Shown here: positions 32,331 to 44,830 of the stretch, in pieces
How the letters are laid out: each line of letters begins with the position of its first letter
Position numbering within the stretch: position 1 is the stretch's first letter
Assembly: GCA_029962745.1 (NCBI GenBank)
Contig: CM057158.1
Coordinates: 8,507,528 to 8,571,527, forward strand
From: Echinometra lucunter
Lineage: Eukaryota; Echinodermata; Echinoidea; Camarodonta; Echinometridae
Direction: 5' to 3'
DNA length: 64,000 nucleotides
The notes under the pieces: generated by a model
What the model was told of the DNA's origin: nothing
Seen by the model: only the letters and a program-made list of their open reading frames with translations
Database searches by the model: none
Position numbers and translations under genes: made by a program

Positions 32331-32529
32331 GTACTGTGTTATCTCGGATGTGAATAATCACCGACCAGTCAGTAAATAACTTATTATGCCATTTATGCAT
32401 CAACAGTTAACACTGCTCAAACTTCTTCAATCCATACATCAATGACAACTAAAGAAACACCAACCAGTCCATTCTCTCTTTTTTTAAAAAATCATAAATT
32501 CATTCACTGACCAATCAGTTTTACTGTAC

Positions 32530-32876
32530 TACAGTGGAAACCCATTATAAAGAGATCTGATATAACAATATTCCTGCTATAACAAGATAATATTCCAGCT
32601 CTTTATTAGTTTGATATATTAGTATACAGCCACCAGGATTTCTACCTTTCCTTTACTCTGCATCTCTCTTATCCAAGTTTTATATTGTTTCTTTGTAAAA
32701 TTGCCAATGGAAATTGAATTTCTTTGTTCCAAGTTCAAAGACTAAATAAATTCTCTATGATAATGACTCTTATGACTTTATATTCTATCGTTCTTTCACC
32801 CTGATATAACAAGATTCCTGCTATCACAAGGTAATTTGATGGTCCCAAGGACCTTGTTATACTGAGTTTCCACTTA
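32530..32876. mobile_element. pogo/mariner-like MITE (TACAGTGGAAACC), longer copy
   Basis: TACAGTGGAAACCCATTATA on the left is matched by the inverted ttatactgagtttccactta on the right. Interior words GATATAACAA...CTGCTATAACAAG are repeated in the right half. It is related to 25640-25814. Confidence 0.6.
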
Positions 32877-35800
32877 ATCTGTCAATCATCCGGATCCATT
32901 CGCCTGGTATCCACACACCAATTTCCAAATGTGCAATTTATTCAACTTCCAAAATGAATAAAATGCAAAGGCGAGTTTCTCTTCTCATGTCAATGGTGAT
33001 CCCTTTTGCATGAGAATTTTTCAACGAACCTAAAAAGATATTGCCTGCTGACATTCTCCTGGCTTTCCACCGTGAATACTGTTATGGCTCAATTTCCTAA
33101 TATTACAAGCATCTGTAACATGTTGACCAATTATTAAGTAAAGTCATCACTGTGAAGAAAACATAACCCCCCCCCCCAAAAAAAAAAAAAAAAAAAAATA
33201 ATATATATATATATACATATATACATACATGCATATCAGTAAAAAACAAAAAAATCTTTACCATACTCTTACACAAGAAGAAAAAAAAATGTCGGACTAC
33301 TTATTCAAGAGAGAAACATTTTCTTTTTATTGATTATGCAGCAGCAACTCTGATGAAACAAATCTGTTAAGAAGAGAAGTGAAACACAGTTGAATCAGAA
33401 ATGATTTAACTTGACAGATTAATGGATTAAAAGTTAACATTAAAATACATGTAATGTATAAAGTTCATCAAAAAGAATCAAAAGAAATGCAATTACTTCT
33501 TTTTAACTTCAAAGAGAGAGGTGAAAATATCCACAAAATATATGGATTATTGCAGAAGCAACTACAGACTAATTACAAAAGTGCTCTATTTCAATATTCC
33601 CCTCCTCGGAATCACTCAGATTGGGAGTATATTCAAATAATTCTTACAAATGTCATGAAAAATATGTTGTCCCTAAACTTTTAACAACAGACACATCGAA
33701 GATAAACATTATAGAAACAAATTTGAACCGAATTTGTTTTAAGGGTTTCAGTTTAAAGAAATTCCTCATTTTGCACTTGAGTCCGTCCTTAAAAGTCCAT
33801 ATACATGTTCAACTATCACTTCTATTAAAAGTACACATTAATAACATCCAACATAAATATTTTAACATTGAATAAAATCCAGGGGGAGCCCACCGACACA
33901 CACAAAAATAATGCCTACAAACTGACCTAATCTGAATTATCGTATACCTTTACTTTAGTACTGAAGTACTACTGAAGCTATCTCATGCCAGACTGACTGA
34001 TGAAGGATTGTGTAAGAACGCAATGAAATGAACTTTCACATACACCAAAATGTCCTTATTTGAATTACATTGCATAATTTGCAGGTAAGAAGAAAATACT
34101 AGATGTTTGACAATTGTAATACATAAACCACATTCAAGGCAATTCTAATTTTCTATGTACAAAGTTTATCATGGGGATCAGTGAAATTTTATAAACATCC
34201 CAAAATGCTGGTCAAAGCAACTGGGTAATTTTTTTGGTGCCATTTCTTGGAAAAAAAAATGTCCCTTTTGTATTTCACAGTTCACTGGTGATATTCTGCC
34301 ATATTTTTTCTTCAAATTCTTTCTTGCGCTTAGAAAAAGTTGTATTAAGTGCTATTCTCGCACTTTAACACATTTGTATTAACTGCTATAGAAATGTTAA
34401 ATATTATTACTATTATTTTGATACTCAAAAGTATGATTCAAAAAACACACATATCGGGAGGACAGAGCCGAGGGTCACATTTATTAAGTTCGCTTTTCCC
34501 TTCCCAGGCCAAGGTGACTCCAAATACTTGATAATAATCATCTGAATCTGAATCTACACCACTTAATATCCATCATGCCCTGCCCCCTCCCCTCACCCCA
34601 CTCTTACATGATACATGTAGCACTAGTCTCCTTTCAGAGAAATGGGATTAAAAAAAAAACAGAGACACATCAACAGGGATCAGTGTTTCCACAGTTCAAT
34701 TATCTTTTCCTGGAATTGAATCCAAAATGTCCTGGAATTAATTGGCATTTCCTGGAATCTTCAAATTTTCCTTTTTACAAGTTTTTGAGCTAAGTTATGC
34801 TGAATAACGGGCGACTCTACATTCCCTGTAAAACCCATCCAATGCACACGGCAGGACAGACTATAGTACATGATCTACATGTATACATGCAGGTTTAGCT
34901 ATGCCACAGAGTTTGATCAGTTTCTTTGTGTATGCAAGGAACTGGTGTATGTACAAATGCACTAGACATTTCCTTCAAAGTGGAAACACTGATCAAGTCA
35001 AATATTTGCATGTTTCTCATTACATTCCTTCACATATGTACAGATGCGAAGATGACTACAATAAGAAAACCTGGCATTCAAGTCTATATAGTGAAAAGCT
35101 ACAAACGAGGGTTAGTGCAACTTTCAATAGAGAAGTAAATTGCCCAATTTTCAGACACTCAACTCATCAACATGAAAATATACCAGGTACATAACTTCAA
35201 GACTTTTAAATTAGCATAAAAATTGTTTTCATGTTCACTGGAGTACGTTAATATGACAGTTTTGAGCAGCAATTTCAAAACAATTTCTTATGAATCAGAG
35301 CTCCACTGATGACTCACAAACATACACTAAGGAACTTCCTTGTGCTAAAATGCTCACTGCTTGTTTGCTGTTGTTTTTTGGGGGGTTTTATTTTGTTTGT
35401 TTTTTCTCTCTGCTGTTCCCCACTATGTTGCTGAATTACTTACATCTCATATCGATGCCAGCACCCCTCAGCTGAAGAATTCACAGTCCAGGTTGCACAC
35501 CGGATGAGAAGGTTCACTTTACGATCCTTTCTTTTCTTTACTTTCTCTTTTTTCTTAATTTACATTCTTTTCTCTTTTTTTTTTTAATTCTTTTCTTTAC
35601 ATTCTTTTATGCTCTCATTTTTTTTTTCTTATCTCTTTTGCATGTAGCTCCCTTATCTTTTCACATCTTTTTTATCTGTCCTCTCTTTTTTTTTTACTGT
35701 ATTTTTTTTCTTTTATCAGTTACATACATTTTTAACCCCTCACAAAACAGGAACCTGAAAAAGAAATGAAACATAGTGTTGCTTAATGAAAGTTTAAATA

Positions 35801-36117
35801 TTAGAATAAACTACAGAAAATGAGATAAGAAAAGATATTTTGTATATACATGTAGCAGCAGTTGCTTACTAATTAAGCACAACTGCTTTTAATACTAAAA
35901 TGAAAATGAAATATTGCTGGGACACATTCAGTGTTTCCTTAAAGTAACCCACAACAAATAGGCAATAATCTTTTAATGCTTAAAAAGTGGGTGCCCTTGT
36001 GACTTTACAATTAAGCTATCTTACATTACATTTACTACCTCCACTAATGAGTAATTAGCATGCCTGTTCTTTTTTTTTTTTTTTTCTCGTGCTGTTCTCT
36101 TTTTTGCTTCCAGGCCA
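32877..36117 (-). other. probable PABPN1 3' UTR and intergenic DNA
   Basis: No coding exon is seen. The stretch lies just downstream of the PABPN1 stop codon on the minus strand. Several minus-strand AATAAA motifs (TTTATT on the plus strand, for example near 33325, 34480 and 35387) could end the transcript, and I cannot choose between them. An A/AT tract lies at 33175-33215 and a CTTTT-rich polypyrimidine tract at 35520-35710. Confidence 0.45.
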
Positions 36118-36151
36118 TCAGTAAGGAGAATATCGAACAAATCGACGGTTC
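36118..36151 (-). CDS. PABPN1: PABPN1 exon 6 (terminal, 34 bp coding)
   Basis: After the minus-strand acceptor gcctttctgcag, one base completes an Arg codon, then [10 protein letters not shown] and TGA. The YSPY ending is that of vertebrate PABPN1 and identifies this small exon although it is 5.3 kb from exon 5. Its phase (one base in) matches the two bases left by exon 5. Confidence 0.88.
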
Positions 36152-39100
36152 CTGCAGAAAGGCACAAACAAAATTAAAGTTAACAAGAAGATATTGAATT
36201 TCATACTCACATTATACATTATTGAATTCAAGTTTCTTCACAAAAATTCTTGCGATGCAGGAGGTGAAGTCATCAAAAGTTCGGGCATTCTTGTTTCTGA
36301 ATGGAACTCCTTTGCTGGTCCAATGTGTGGAGCCTTTCCAATTCATTGCATACATCGACTATTTACACAATAGTAGTTCACATCCAATTTTGTGACTGTC
36401 AAAACATTCTTTTTTCCCTAATAAAACTACAATCAACAACTGAAAAAAGGAACTACAAGGTACATTAGGACATCTTCAAGTTAATTCTCATTGGTAAAAT
36501 TCCAAATGTATTCTTTCTTTCAAACCAGCTGAAATACAGGCAAGCAGATATTTTTATTTGAAAATCAACATACAACATCATGCACATGTATTTCAGTCAT
36601 ATGGTACATCCACTTGTCACATTGAATCACATGCCCTGCCTATACCTTTATAGCCAATACCATTTAAGAGTTCACGACTTCAAGTTCAGCAACTGTACTG
36701 TAGTATGTACCAGGATACCATTTTACAAGTTAGAAAAAAAAAAGGGGAAGTTTAAACACTAATCCCATGCATTTCTCTCATCGCTCCACTTTTTTGCCAG
36801 CAAATCTAAGATATTCTTTATTCTTCCAGAATGACTGAGGGCACCATTTACAAATAAACAGTGAATTTCATTTGGAACATATGAACAAGGATAACAGAAT
36901 CGTAGCACTTCTTCCTGATTCCATGATACAAGCACCTCTATTGGATAACAACCTTCCAAACTTACACTGTCAAATAAGCATTTAGAAATATATATTGATG
37001 GATACTTCTACATGTATTTCCTTGTTGGTTGAAACAAAAGATGCTTTGAGTAGCACTTAAATTCCTCTTTTGATTTGCTCAATAATTACTTCAATATGTC
37101 GATTCACCTGCAACTGCACAAATCATATTAAAAGAGAAGTTCTGGGAGAGGGTGAAAGATAATTTCAGAGCTTTCTCAATCTCAATGTCACTTTGGAAGA
37201 ATATCATGTTGTTTTTTTTCAAGTTCAAGTTAAAACACATTTATTTCCAATTATTCAAATAATAAACAAGATAATAAAACAAAAAGACGATATACATGTA
37301 TTTTTAAGCAAAAAAAAAAAAAAAAAATGGTAGAAATGTCCCCTGAAAAGGATTACCCTTCAAATGCCCTCACATACTAAATACATGTACGACAAGAAAC
37401 AGTCCAAGTGACTGGCCTAAATATCCGTGTGGAGTTCAATCTGAGTGTAGTGATTGTGCTTTTCAACAAGATTGAGTATATTTCTTATCACTGTGATGAT
37501 CTCAAAATCTACAATAATTTTTTTTTACTTACTACCTAATCAGCCTTTCCCAGTTGCTTTGAAACAGTTTCTTACATATTGTAATTGCATGATCAGAACT
37601 CAAATTTATCTTTCATACCACTGCATAAGAAATGGCTTTCATAGGGAATTCACTGAGAGTGACAAAATCCTGCAGATCAAAGAATCGGCTGACAAACCCT
37701 TTCAATACTGTGTAACTAAGTTAACATTCATACAATCCCTTGAAAAAGTACAATGGTACCCATAGTAATTTGACGAAATTACCATCAAATTACCATGATT
37801 TGATGGTAATTTCATCAAGTACTATGTTACTTTTTACTACAAGGGATGTAAGGACCGAGTCTCAGGCTCTAGGGAAGCCACAGTCACAGCTGAACTTACG
37901 TCCTCCTTACTCTGACCACATTATTTTCTCTCAACAATTCCTGTTTGGCACAATACACATCAACAAAATTGCCCTAAAAAGCCTAATTCATCTTCCATGT
38001 AATTATATACACAAAATAAATGCCTTCAAGGCTTAATTTCACAGCAACATAAATGTAAATTTATTCCTTTTCAAGTTTGTGACAAAGGAAGACCAATAAA
38101 GGCTTGTGATATTTACAATTCCTGCTAAAGTGTCCTTAGTAAAAAAAAAAAAAAAAAAAAAGTAAGTAATGCAGTACCCATGGTAATTTGACGGTATACT
38201 GTGAACTTACAATGTGTCATGGTATACCTTCAAATTACTATCATGGGTACCACACTACTTTTTACTAGGAGTTGGTAGTACTAAAAACATACCAATACTT
38301 TAAACCAGATGCATGTACATCCTGATTCGTTGCATACAAACAGAATACTCATTCTGATCGAAAAGGGATTTTTCAGGGATGAAAAGTAAGTAGCATGCAC
38401 TTCCCATAGTCTCATGAGATGAAGTCAATATTCCTTACTTAAACCTACATGGAAAATCATCCTTTTCTCTATGACGAAATATACCAAAATACCAGTCTAT
38501 CCAACATGATACCTTATCTACAGTGCATGTCCGATAAACATTATAATTTTGCGAAAACAGTGAATGTAATATTGTGTCAGTGGAAAATTGCCTTTTGCAA
38601 GTACCTTATCTATATAATGACTTCCTAACATCATAGTGTTTTCTGAAATATCAGGAAAGCTTTTTCATCATTAGCAGAAATGATTATTTAATAAACATAT
38701 AAGGCTGAGAAAATGTATGGTAATACATGTGTAATAGGAATTTTGAGTAAAATATCTGAAAAGAATATAAGGTATGTTGGTTGCTTTGAATTTTCACAAG
38801 CTAATTTTCAGTGAATGAATCTAACATTTCTACAAACATAATAGTTCAAAGATGTCACTCTAAAACATTCCGTAGAAGTTCCGTTGACAACTTTGTGTAA
38901 TTCTGAATGGATACAATATTTTTGAAAAGAGAATATTAGCTACAATTAATTGTTGAGTAAATATATGAAAAGTTAGATGAATGCTATTTACAACATCAAA
39001 TACATTTCTTACTTTTAAAATATCATGAACAATAAAACAAATAATCTTATTTGCACTTTCCCATGCAGTGGAGAAAAACAAAAGTAACTTAATTAAAATT

Positions 39101-42100
39101 GACTAACTTTTAACAAAGTATTTCATGTACAGGTAATTACAAGGATGAAGGAGGAAACCCTGTCAATCTCTTTTTATCATAAATTTTACTCTGTATGTTA
39201 TTTTGCAGATGCATAAAATTTTTCCTACCTACACATGTATGTATCACTTGTCAATTTATTAATTTTTCATTGTTTCTTGGCAACAATATTCCAAATTCTG
39301 TGACTAGTATCCTACTTTTGGCAGACAGACTGCATTACTTATCAAAAAAAAAAAAAATTTTTGGACAGAACAACTAAATTTCTATGAGAAAAAGATGACT
39401 TGAGGTAGGGAGTTTGTATATAATTGAGAAGTTCTGCACTGTTCCAATAACTTCAGAATTACCAGTAAACTAAATCTTTTTTTAGAGAGAAATCCACACA
39501 TTTTCTCCCTCTATCCCTACCCTTGAAACTGCTTCTAAAATGTTACGTAAAAGTAGATCTATTCACATAATGTTGACAAAAGGCAGCAAATTGAAAAGTT
39601 GAGATCTTCAAAACGGCAAGGCCAATACATCATGACCAGCATTTCTTACACAACACATGTGACCTTAATAAGAGAAGTCTCTTTCAAGAAAATACAGTAT
39701 GATGACTTGCAACACATAATCCCCTATTATGTGTCAGCCTTTTGATAATGCCCATGAAAATGTACTGCATGAAAGGTAACTATGTATTGCATATTTGCAG
39801 TACTGACCTTACTAAATGTATCAATGCCGTGATTTTTTTTAAATGTACATGTACACTGTACAACATTCCCTTTTCTTAAATCTGTACCGACACAAACTAC
39901 GCTTTTATGCAAATAAGTAGAGACCGTTTTCATGGGATAACTAATTGCATAAACTGGACTAGTATCGATACTTGCAAACATATGCTTCACACATGAATAC
40001 ATGAACCTGAACACATTAATAGCAGGAATGGCCTTGTAACAAGCCTCCTTTTTTGCTATTGCAGATTACCATTATTACACAAAGATGTGTAACATTAATG
40101 CTTTAACAATACAATGCCTCAATGATATCATTATGTTACCCTTCTAACACACACCTTCCTGCTCATAAAATACATAGATCTTGAATAATCTTTCCATCGG
40201 CAGCAAATGTTGAATATGATTTTAGGTATTATTGATCATTAATGTAAATATATCAATCTCCATTTCTTCCTGAACAAATTTCATATAAGCTTGTGAATAA
40301 ATTACATGTATGTCAGTTGAGTCACACATACAAAGGCCTTTAATGGACCTCAAATGACAACTGTAGTTAGATTTGGCTATTGACAGGCTTTCCAATTTCA
40401 TTTCAGAAAATGAGAACTCACTAAAAGAATTCACACAGTAGTTTCATTACTGTAAAGTTGATGCATCCACTCAAATTCCTTTACTGATACGTTTCCTCAC
40501 AATGTATCATTTAAAGAGTATAAATTGGGACTTAACCAATGGTATTTGGCAAATTACTTCCATTTTCTAAGTAAATATCCACTGAGAGAAACAAATTGTG
40601 AAGTTGCTATTAGTACAACGTGCTTTTTTGACCTATCCATGTCCATATAGAAAACAGATTTATCCTATCATATAGAATATACCTTTCGTAAGTTAACAAT
40701 TCCTAAGTCTTTTTCTTTGTTTGAGGAGATTCATACATGATCAATGTTCAAATCATATGCTCTGTTCCTGCGTTAAATCGTTACAATTTGCATTAAAAAA
40801 TTTTGATCACATCAAAACGTGATTGCTTTACCCAACAGCCAAGATGTACCCGTCAGCCAAGACAACAAGCATGACTGATTGTACACAGGCAACAAGTGGG
40901 CCTAGGACTTTTTGAGTTACCCTGAGGGACTAGATAACTGGAGGTTGAATTACCTACTACAGGCACAGGGCACTTGTGCATTGCCTTGATTTTATGCTAG
41001 TGACCTCCTGGGTAACAGACTACTGCTCTATGTAACTGAGACATTGTGCCTCCGTTAAGCAAACATGATTTCACATTGGGGGGGGGGGGGGGGGAAGGAA
41101 AAACAAAAAAAGTGAAGCAAAGGCAATTGATGCACTACAATTTTTGCCTTCTTTAAAAACCTAATATCTCTCCTCCAATTCTCAACATTAGACCTACTAA
41201 ATGTTATATTTTCAACAAAAAAAAAACCCCAAAACAAAAACAAACATGTCAAATTTCATGAACAATACTTATGGAAGATCATTACCTAATATCACAGGGT
41301 CAATCATAATCATTGAATTATTTTTGCATTGTCAAAGATACTTGTTTCATCTTCATGCTAATGTGCTACTTAAAAATGTGAATGAAATACAGTTTAGATC
41401 CGACATGACACAAAAATAAATGCATCTCTGTCCCTCCCAGTACTGCCACACACAACACAAAATAAGACCGGTCATGAGGTGGCTGGTTTAGCGACCCACC
41501 TAAATCTAGGCCTTGCCCTGTAGAATCCGCCGCCTCCGTAACCACCTCCAAATGACTGTCCATAGCGCCCTCTGCCTCTGCTGCCCCGCATGCCTGTGTA
41601 GCCCCCTCGGGGTGGGCGATCCGTTGTGCTGATGCCTGGTCGGTTTGTTCGCTTGGCACTAACCTGGAAATTCAATTTGATTGACAAAATGAATATGAAC
41701 CCAAAAGTCAACCAAACCTACTCTTTAGGAAAAAAATATGAACTGTGTGGCATTAGTTTCTTGTGCTTCTTTTTTTTTGGGGGGGGGGGGGGGTCTAACA
41801 TATGTATATATGGTACATTCGATTTTTTGTCCAAAATACATGTATAAAGTGTTAGATGCCACAAATATTTTAAAGAATTTATACCATGAAAACAAAAACT
41901 TGTACTTACTTTAATCTGTCTTCCTTTGAATAGTGATGAATTCAGGGTACAAGCAGTGTCTACAGAGTCTTTCTCTACAAACTCTACATAGGCATACCTA
42001 GAATACAATCGAGAACATGGAATAAAATTCATCAGATAACTATAATTTTTCATTTTAAAAAAATACAAATGACTGATACAAGACTAGCGCAGTACGGTAC

Positions 42101-44810
42101 CGATTACTAAAATGAGCATATTTCAAGAGAAAATACTTCCTAGCATATTAAAAAACAAAAACACATAAAAGCAAAGGAACTGAGGAGAGAGTCAGAACCC
42201 ATGCTCTTGCTCTAAAAGTTGCTTTTCTTTAAAGAAATATCCTCCCTTGGAAACATGAAGGTATATTTTGAGGGATAAATCATTTTTTTTTGTCATGTCA
42301 GTAGTAGAAGGGCACAAACAGATGCTTTGCCCATGAATGTATCCATCTCCATAAACATGCATTTGAAACTTTATATCTTTCTTTGGCTTAGGCTATATAC
42401 AACAAATTTCAGTCTGTAGAACAGCGAAACTTACATGGTGAGATCACTAACGGTAAGCAAATAAGATTATCCTAAAAACAGATGATCTTAAAGGCCAAAA
42501 TTCGTTGAAAAAGGTTCATTTTATTGTTTTTTCAATTTTCTGTTTTAAATATATTTGAGGGCCGTCCCATCCCGTCAGAGGTAAAACCACTGCTAAATTA
42601 GTCCTTACATTCGCTTATTTTGATGTTCATTGACTGGTCAGTGGATTACTTTTTGATCAGAACAAAGCCGTCAGACTGAGTAAGAAGTGTATTGAAGCTT
42701 GAATGCCTACATGTTAAAACTGTTCACAAGAGTAAAGGACTTATGTACTTCTTTGCATTACTGTCATTTTAATCAATGCACTGTAGGAGAAAAACTGGCA
42801 CCGGTGCTCGACAGCCTTAATTGGGGACCAGTTTACAAACCACAGTGACTCAGGCCATGGTTTGAAATAAACCACTTTGGTGAATTCTGGCCAATATGTA
42901 CAAGTCCCTTAAAGCAAATTTCAGCATGTTTACTTTACATCATCTTAACATTTATCAATCAGAACTTCAAAATAATACTATTCTTTCATCCTTTCACTAT
43001 CAAAGAAATCTGTGTCAAATTCGACTGAAATTCTAACTTGCGATCTTTGGGGGGGGGGAGCACATGCTCAAATATGTACCCTTTAGGATGTCCCGAAAAC
43101 TTATCACATAGAATGGTAACTCTATTTATTGATCCACAGCCGTGAAAGTGACTCTCCAATTCTTCTGCTGTCGCTGAATAATCGACCTGCAAGTTCAAGA
43201 CCATAAAGAAAACATCAAGGTTAAAAACTGCATACAGTTTCATGTAATCAGTCTCTATGTATTACACCAGTTATGTGCTGTATTTCCAGACTGTCAAAAA
43301 CTCACTATGAACATGGCGGACAAAGAAAGCGGACAAAATAAACAACCTCTCATTCTACCCTTCACAACGGTTCTGGTAGTCAAAAGAACATCCCTTCACA
43401 GCTATTATGTTTAATCATGTAGTTCCAGGTGAATATGCATGTGACACCTGTTCCACATATTTTAGACAATAGCAGTGAAGGGATGTTCTTTTGACTACCA
43501 GAACCACTGTGAAGGGTAGAATGAGGGGTTGTTTATTTTGTCCGCTTTCTTTGTCCGTCATGTTCATAGTGACTGTTTTGTTATGAAATAATTGGACTGT
43601 ACCTCTAAATTCTAAATACATATTATTTAAAATTATTGACTTCTTATATGTTTATGGATGGAATAATCCAAATACACTAAAGCTCCTTTCTCCTTCTCAA
43701 TGTCCTTGTAGTCTTTTCCATTTGCTCATTAAATGACAATTACTAGTGCTTAGTCAACAATACATGTACACACGTTTCATCAGACCATGACGAATCATCA
43801 TACATACATACAGAGAGGAAAAATGTATGGCAATGGACTTCATGAATTAAACGTATATGCAACTTAATAGTCTCAAGTACATAATGCAATTCTTCCCTTT
43901 TTCTTTTTTTTTTAAATCTCAGCTATAAATTTCTATTCCAGTGTGAATTAGCTTACATCTAGTAAGAGTCACTAAAACTAGCATTTCTTTTTTAGTGTTT
44001 TAGCCATTTTTTTTTAGTGTTAAAGCCATCTTATTCCCTTTTCCCCTTACATTTCCAACATAGACCGATCTTGCGTCAACCTCTCCCTTCTCCTCCAGAG
44101 AGAGGTGTGTTGAAGGCTGGGCAGGAGGAGGCGAGCTAAGGTTCATCTGTTTGTCCACTTCATTCTGCATCTCTTTCAGTTTCTCAGCCTCCTCCTCCAT
44201 CTCACGTACGCGGGCTTTGATGGCCTCCAGCTCCTAATGAAAAAATTACAGGAAAATTGTCAGATTGAGTAAAAGCTTTTTTTGCTTCTTTCTCGATTGG
44301 TTTTGTATTCTTTTCTTTACTAATTGTTACTTTTTTCTGGTTTGAATTAAAAGCAATGTTTCAAGTAGTTCATTCACCTATGAATGAATCCCTCCCCCCC
44401 CTTCCTGATAGAAGTATACAAAAATCAACAAAATATTAATAAACCCCTTTAAAAAAGTTCTGCAATCCAAATTTGAGTGGTAATATATCTTCTGTTTGCT
44501 TCATCCTCATATGTGAATGTGTTATTATTAGAAAGGTTGATTATTTCTCTTTACAATAATGTGTCATTCGTTATGCTAATGCTGTACACAAATTTTTTTT
44601 TCGGGTGAATGGTACACTGCAACATTAATGTCTATTGAAAACATAGCTCTTGAATGGAACATTGCTTGCCTCATCTTCTATTCCAGCATTCTCTTCAGTT
44701 TGTTCCAAGTTCAGGGATGTATTTTCTGTAGGTGAGAGAAGAGAATCTTCTCCTCCGCTTACATCAGGCAGGTATGTGCCATAGTCTGCTATCGTCTCTA
44801 GCTCTGCCAT
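36118..44810 (-). CDS. PABPN1: PABPN1, nuclear poly(A)-binding protein 1 (whole gene, 6 coding exons)
   Basis: Joining 44810-44670, 44233-44051, 43186-43080, 41997-41910, 41663-41500 and 36151-36118 gives 238 residues with every phase consistent. Order: acidic N-terminus (1-47), coiled coil [20 protein letters not shown] (48-80), linker, one RRM (about 103-178; RNP2 VYVGNV, RNP1 KGYAYVEF), then [13 protein letters not shown], an Arg/Gly-rich tail and the C-terminal YSPY. PABPN1 binds growing poly(A) tails in the nucleus, stimulates poly(A) polymerase with CPSF and sets tail length. The N-terminal poly-Ala tract of mammals is absent, as in other invertebrates. Intron 1 is GC-AG. Introns are 436, 864, 1082, 246 and 5348 bp. 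The embryonic paralogue PABPN1L is less likely given the full Arg/Gly tail. Confidence 0.95.
37740..37849. repeat. small palindromic repeat, copy 1
   Basis: Arms built on aaagta...ggtaccc and aaattaccatcaaattacca mirror each other around about 37792. It shares the TGGTACCCATRGTAATTTGA word with the copy at 38155-38270, 300 bp away. Confidence 0.55.
38155..38270. repeat. small palindromic repeat, copy 2
   Basis: The left arm agtaccca-tggtaatttgac-ggtata pairs with the right arm tatacc-ttcaaattacta-tcatgggtacc. The ends carry AGTAAAAAGTA-like words. Non-coding. Confidence 0.6.
41500..41663 (-). CDS. PABPN1: PABPN1 exon 5
   Basis: Starts at acceptor atttccag with [16 protein letters not shown], conserved with vertebrates. 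It continues into a Gly/Arg/Tyr-rich tail and ends RARPRF plus AG at donor AG|gtgggt. Asymmetric arginine methylation is known for this tail in mammals, and the RG context here would allow it. Confidence 0.92.
41910..41997 (-). CDS. PABPN1: PABPN1 exon 4 (RRM, RNP1)
   Basis: Between acceptor tattctag and donor AAA|gtaagt. It completes Gly and encodes [12 protein letters not shown]...[10 protein letters not shown]. With the preceding KG this forms RNP1 (KGYAYVEF), the aromatic strand that contacts adenines. The SLFKGRQIK end matches the family. Confidence 0.93.
43080..43186 (-). CDS. PABPN1: PABPN1 exon 3 (RRM core)
   Basis: Encodes [20 protein letters not shown] and [15 protein letters not shown], nearly identical to vertebrate PABPN1, after acceptor aacttgcag. 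It ends two bases into a Gly codon at donor GG|gtacat. Confidence 0.94.
43303..43572. repeat. inverted repeat of about 105-bp arms in PABPN1 intron 2
   Basis: The left arm runs cactatgaacatggcggac...gaacatcccttcaca, and the right arm is its near-perfect reverse complement, separated by about 55 bp. A lone arm occurs at 21266-21386. Each arm carries a GAACATGGCGGAC word. Probably a MITE; no flanking duplication is clear. Confidence 0.75.
44051..44233 (-). CDS. PABPN1: PABPN1 exon 2 (coiled coil, start of RRM)
   Basis: Sixty-one codons from acceptor ttttcattag to donor AAT|gtaagg. [20 protein letters not shown] is the poly(A)-polymerase-stimulating coiled coil. After a Pro/Ser linker, DARSVYVGN gives the start of RNP2. 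Confidence 0.94.
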
Positions 44811-44830
44811 GATTTTTGATCCTCAGCAAT
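44670..44830 (-). CDS. PABPN1: PABPN1 exon 1 of the coding region (GC donor)
   Basis: Coding starts at the ATG at 44810 and gives 47 acidic residues ([20 protein letters not shown] ... GIEDE). It ends GAG|gcaagc, a GC donor of the AG|GCAAGT type. The joined GIEDE-ELEAI aligns without a gap to the family's AIEDPELEAI. The 20 bp before the ATG follow an acceptor (attctttgcag), so a separate 5' UTR exon is expected upstream. Confidence 0.85.

Larger units (their letters stand above)
36152..41499 (-). other. PABPN1: PABPN1 intron 5 (5.3 kb)
   Basis: AT-rich intron with no other gene supported. It holds two small palindromic repeats (37740-37849 and 38155-38270), poly-A tracts (about 37312, 38142 and 39345) and a poly-G tract (41079-41093). 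If the intron is retained, translation runs on from exon 5 for eight residues (WVAKPATS) to a TGA at 41472-41474. Confidence 0.75.

Noticed and set aside
41472..41711. Reading PABPN1 as ending at the exon 5 stop (WVAKPATS)
   Set aside because: The family ends in YSPY. A good donor before the stop joins in phase to a 34-bp exon at 36151 encoding RYSPY, so the exon 5 stop is kept only as an intron-retention product.
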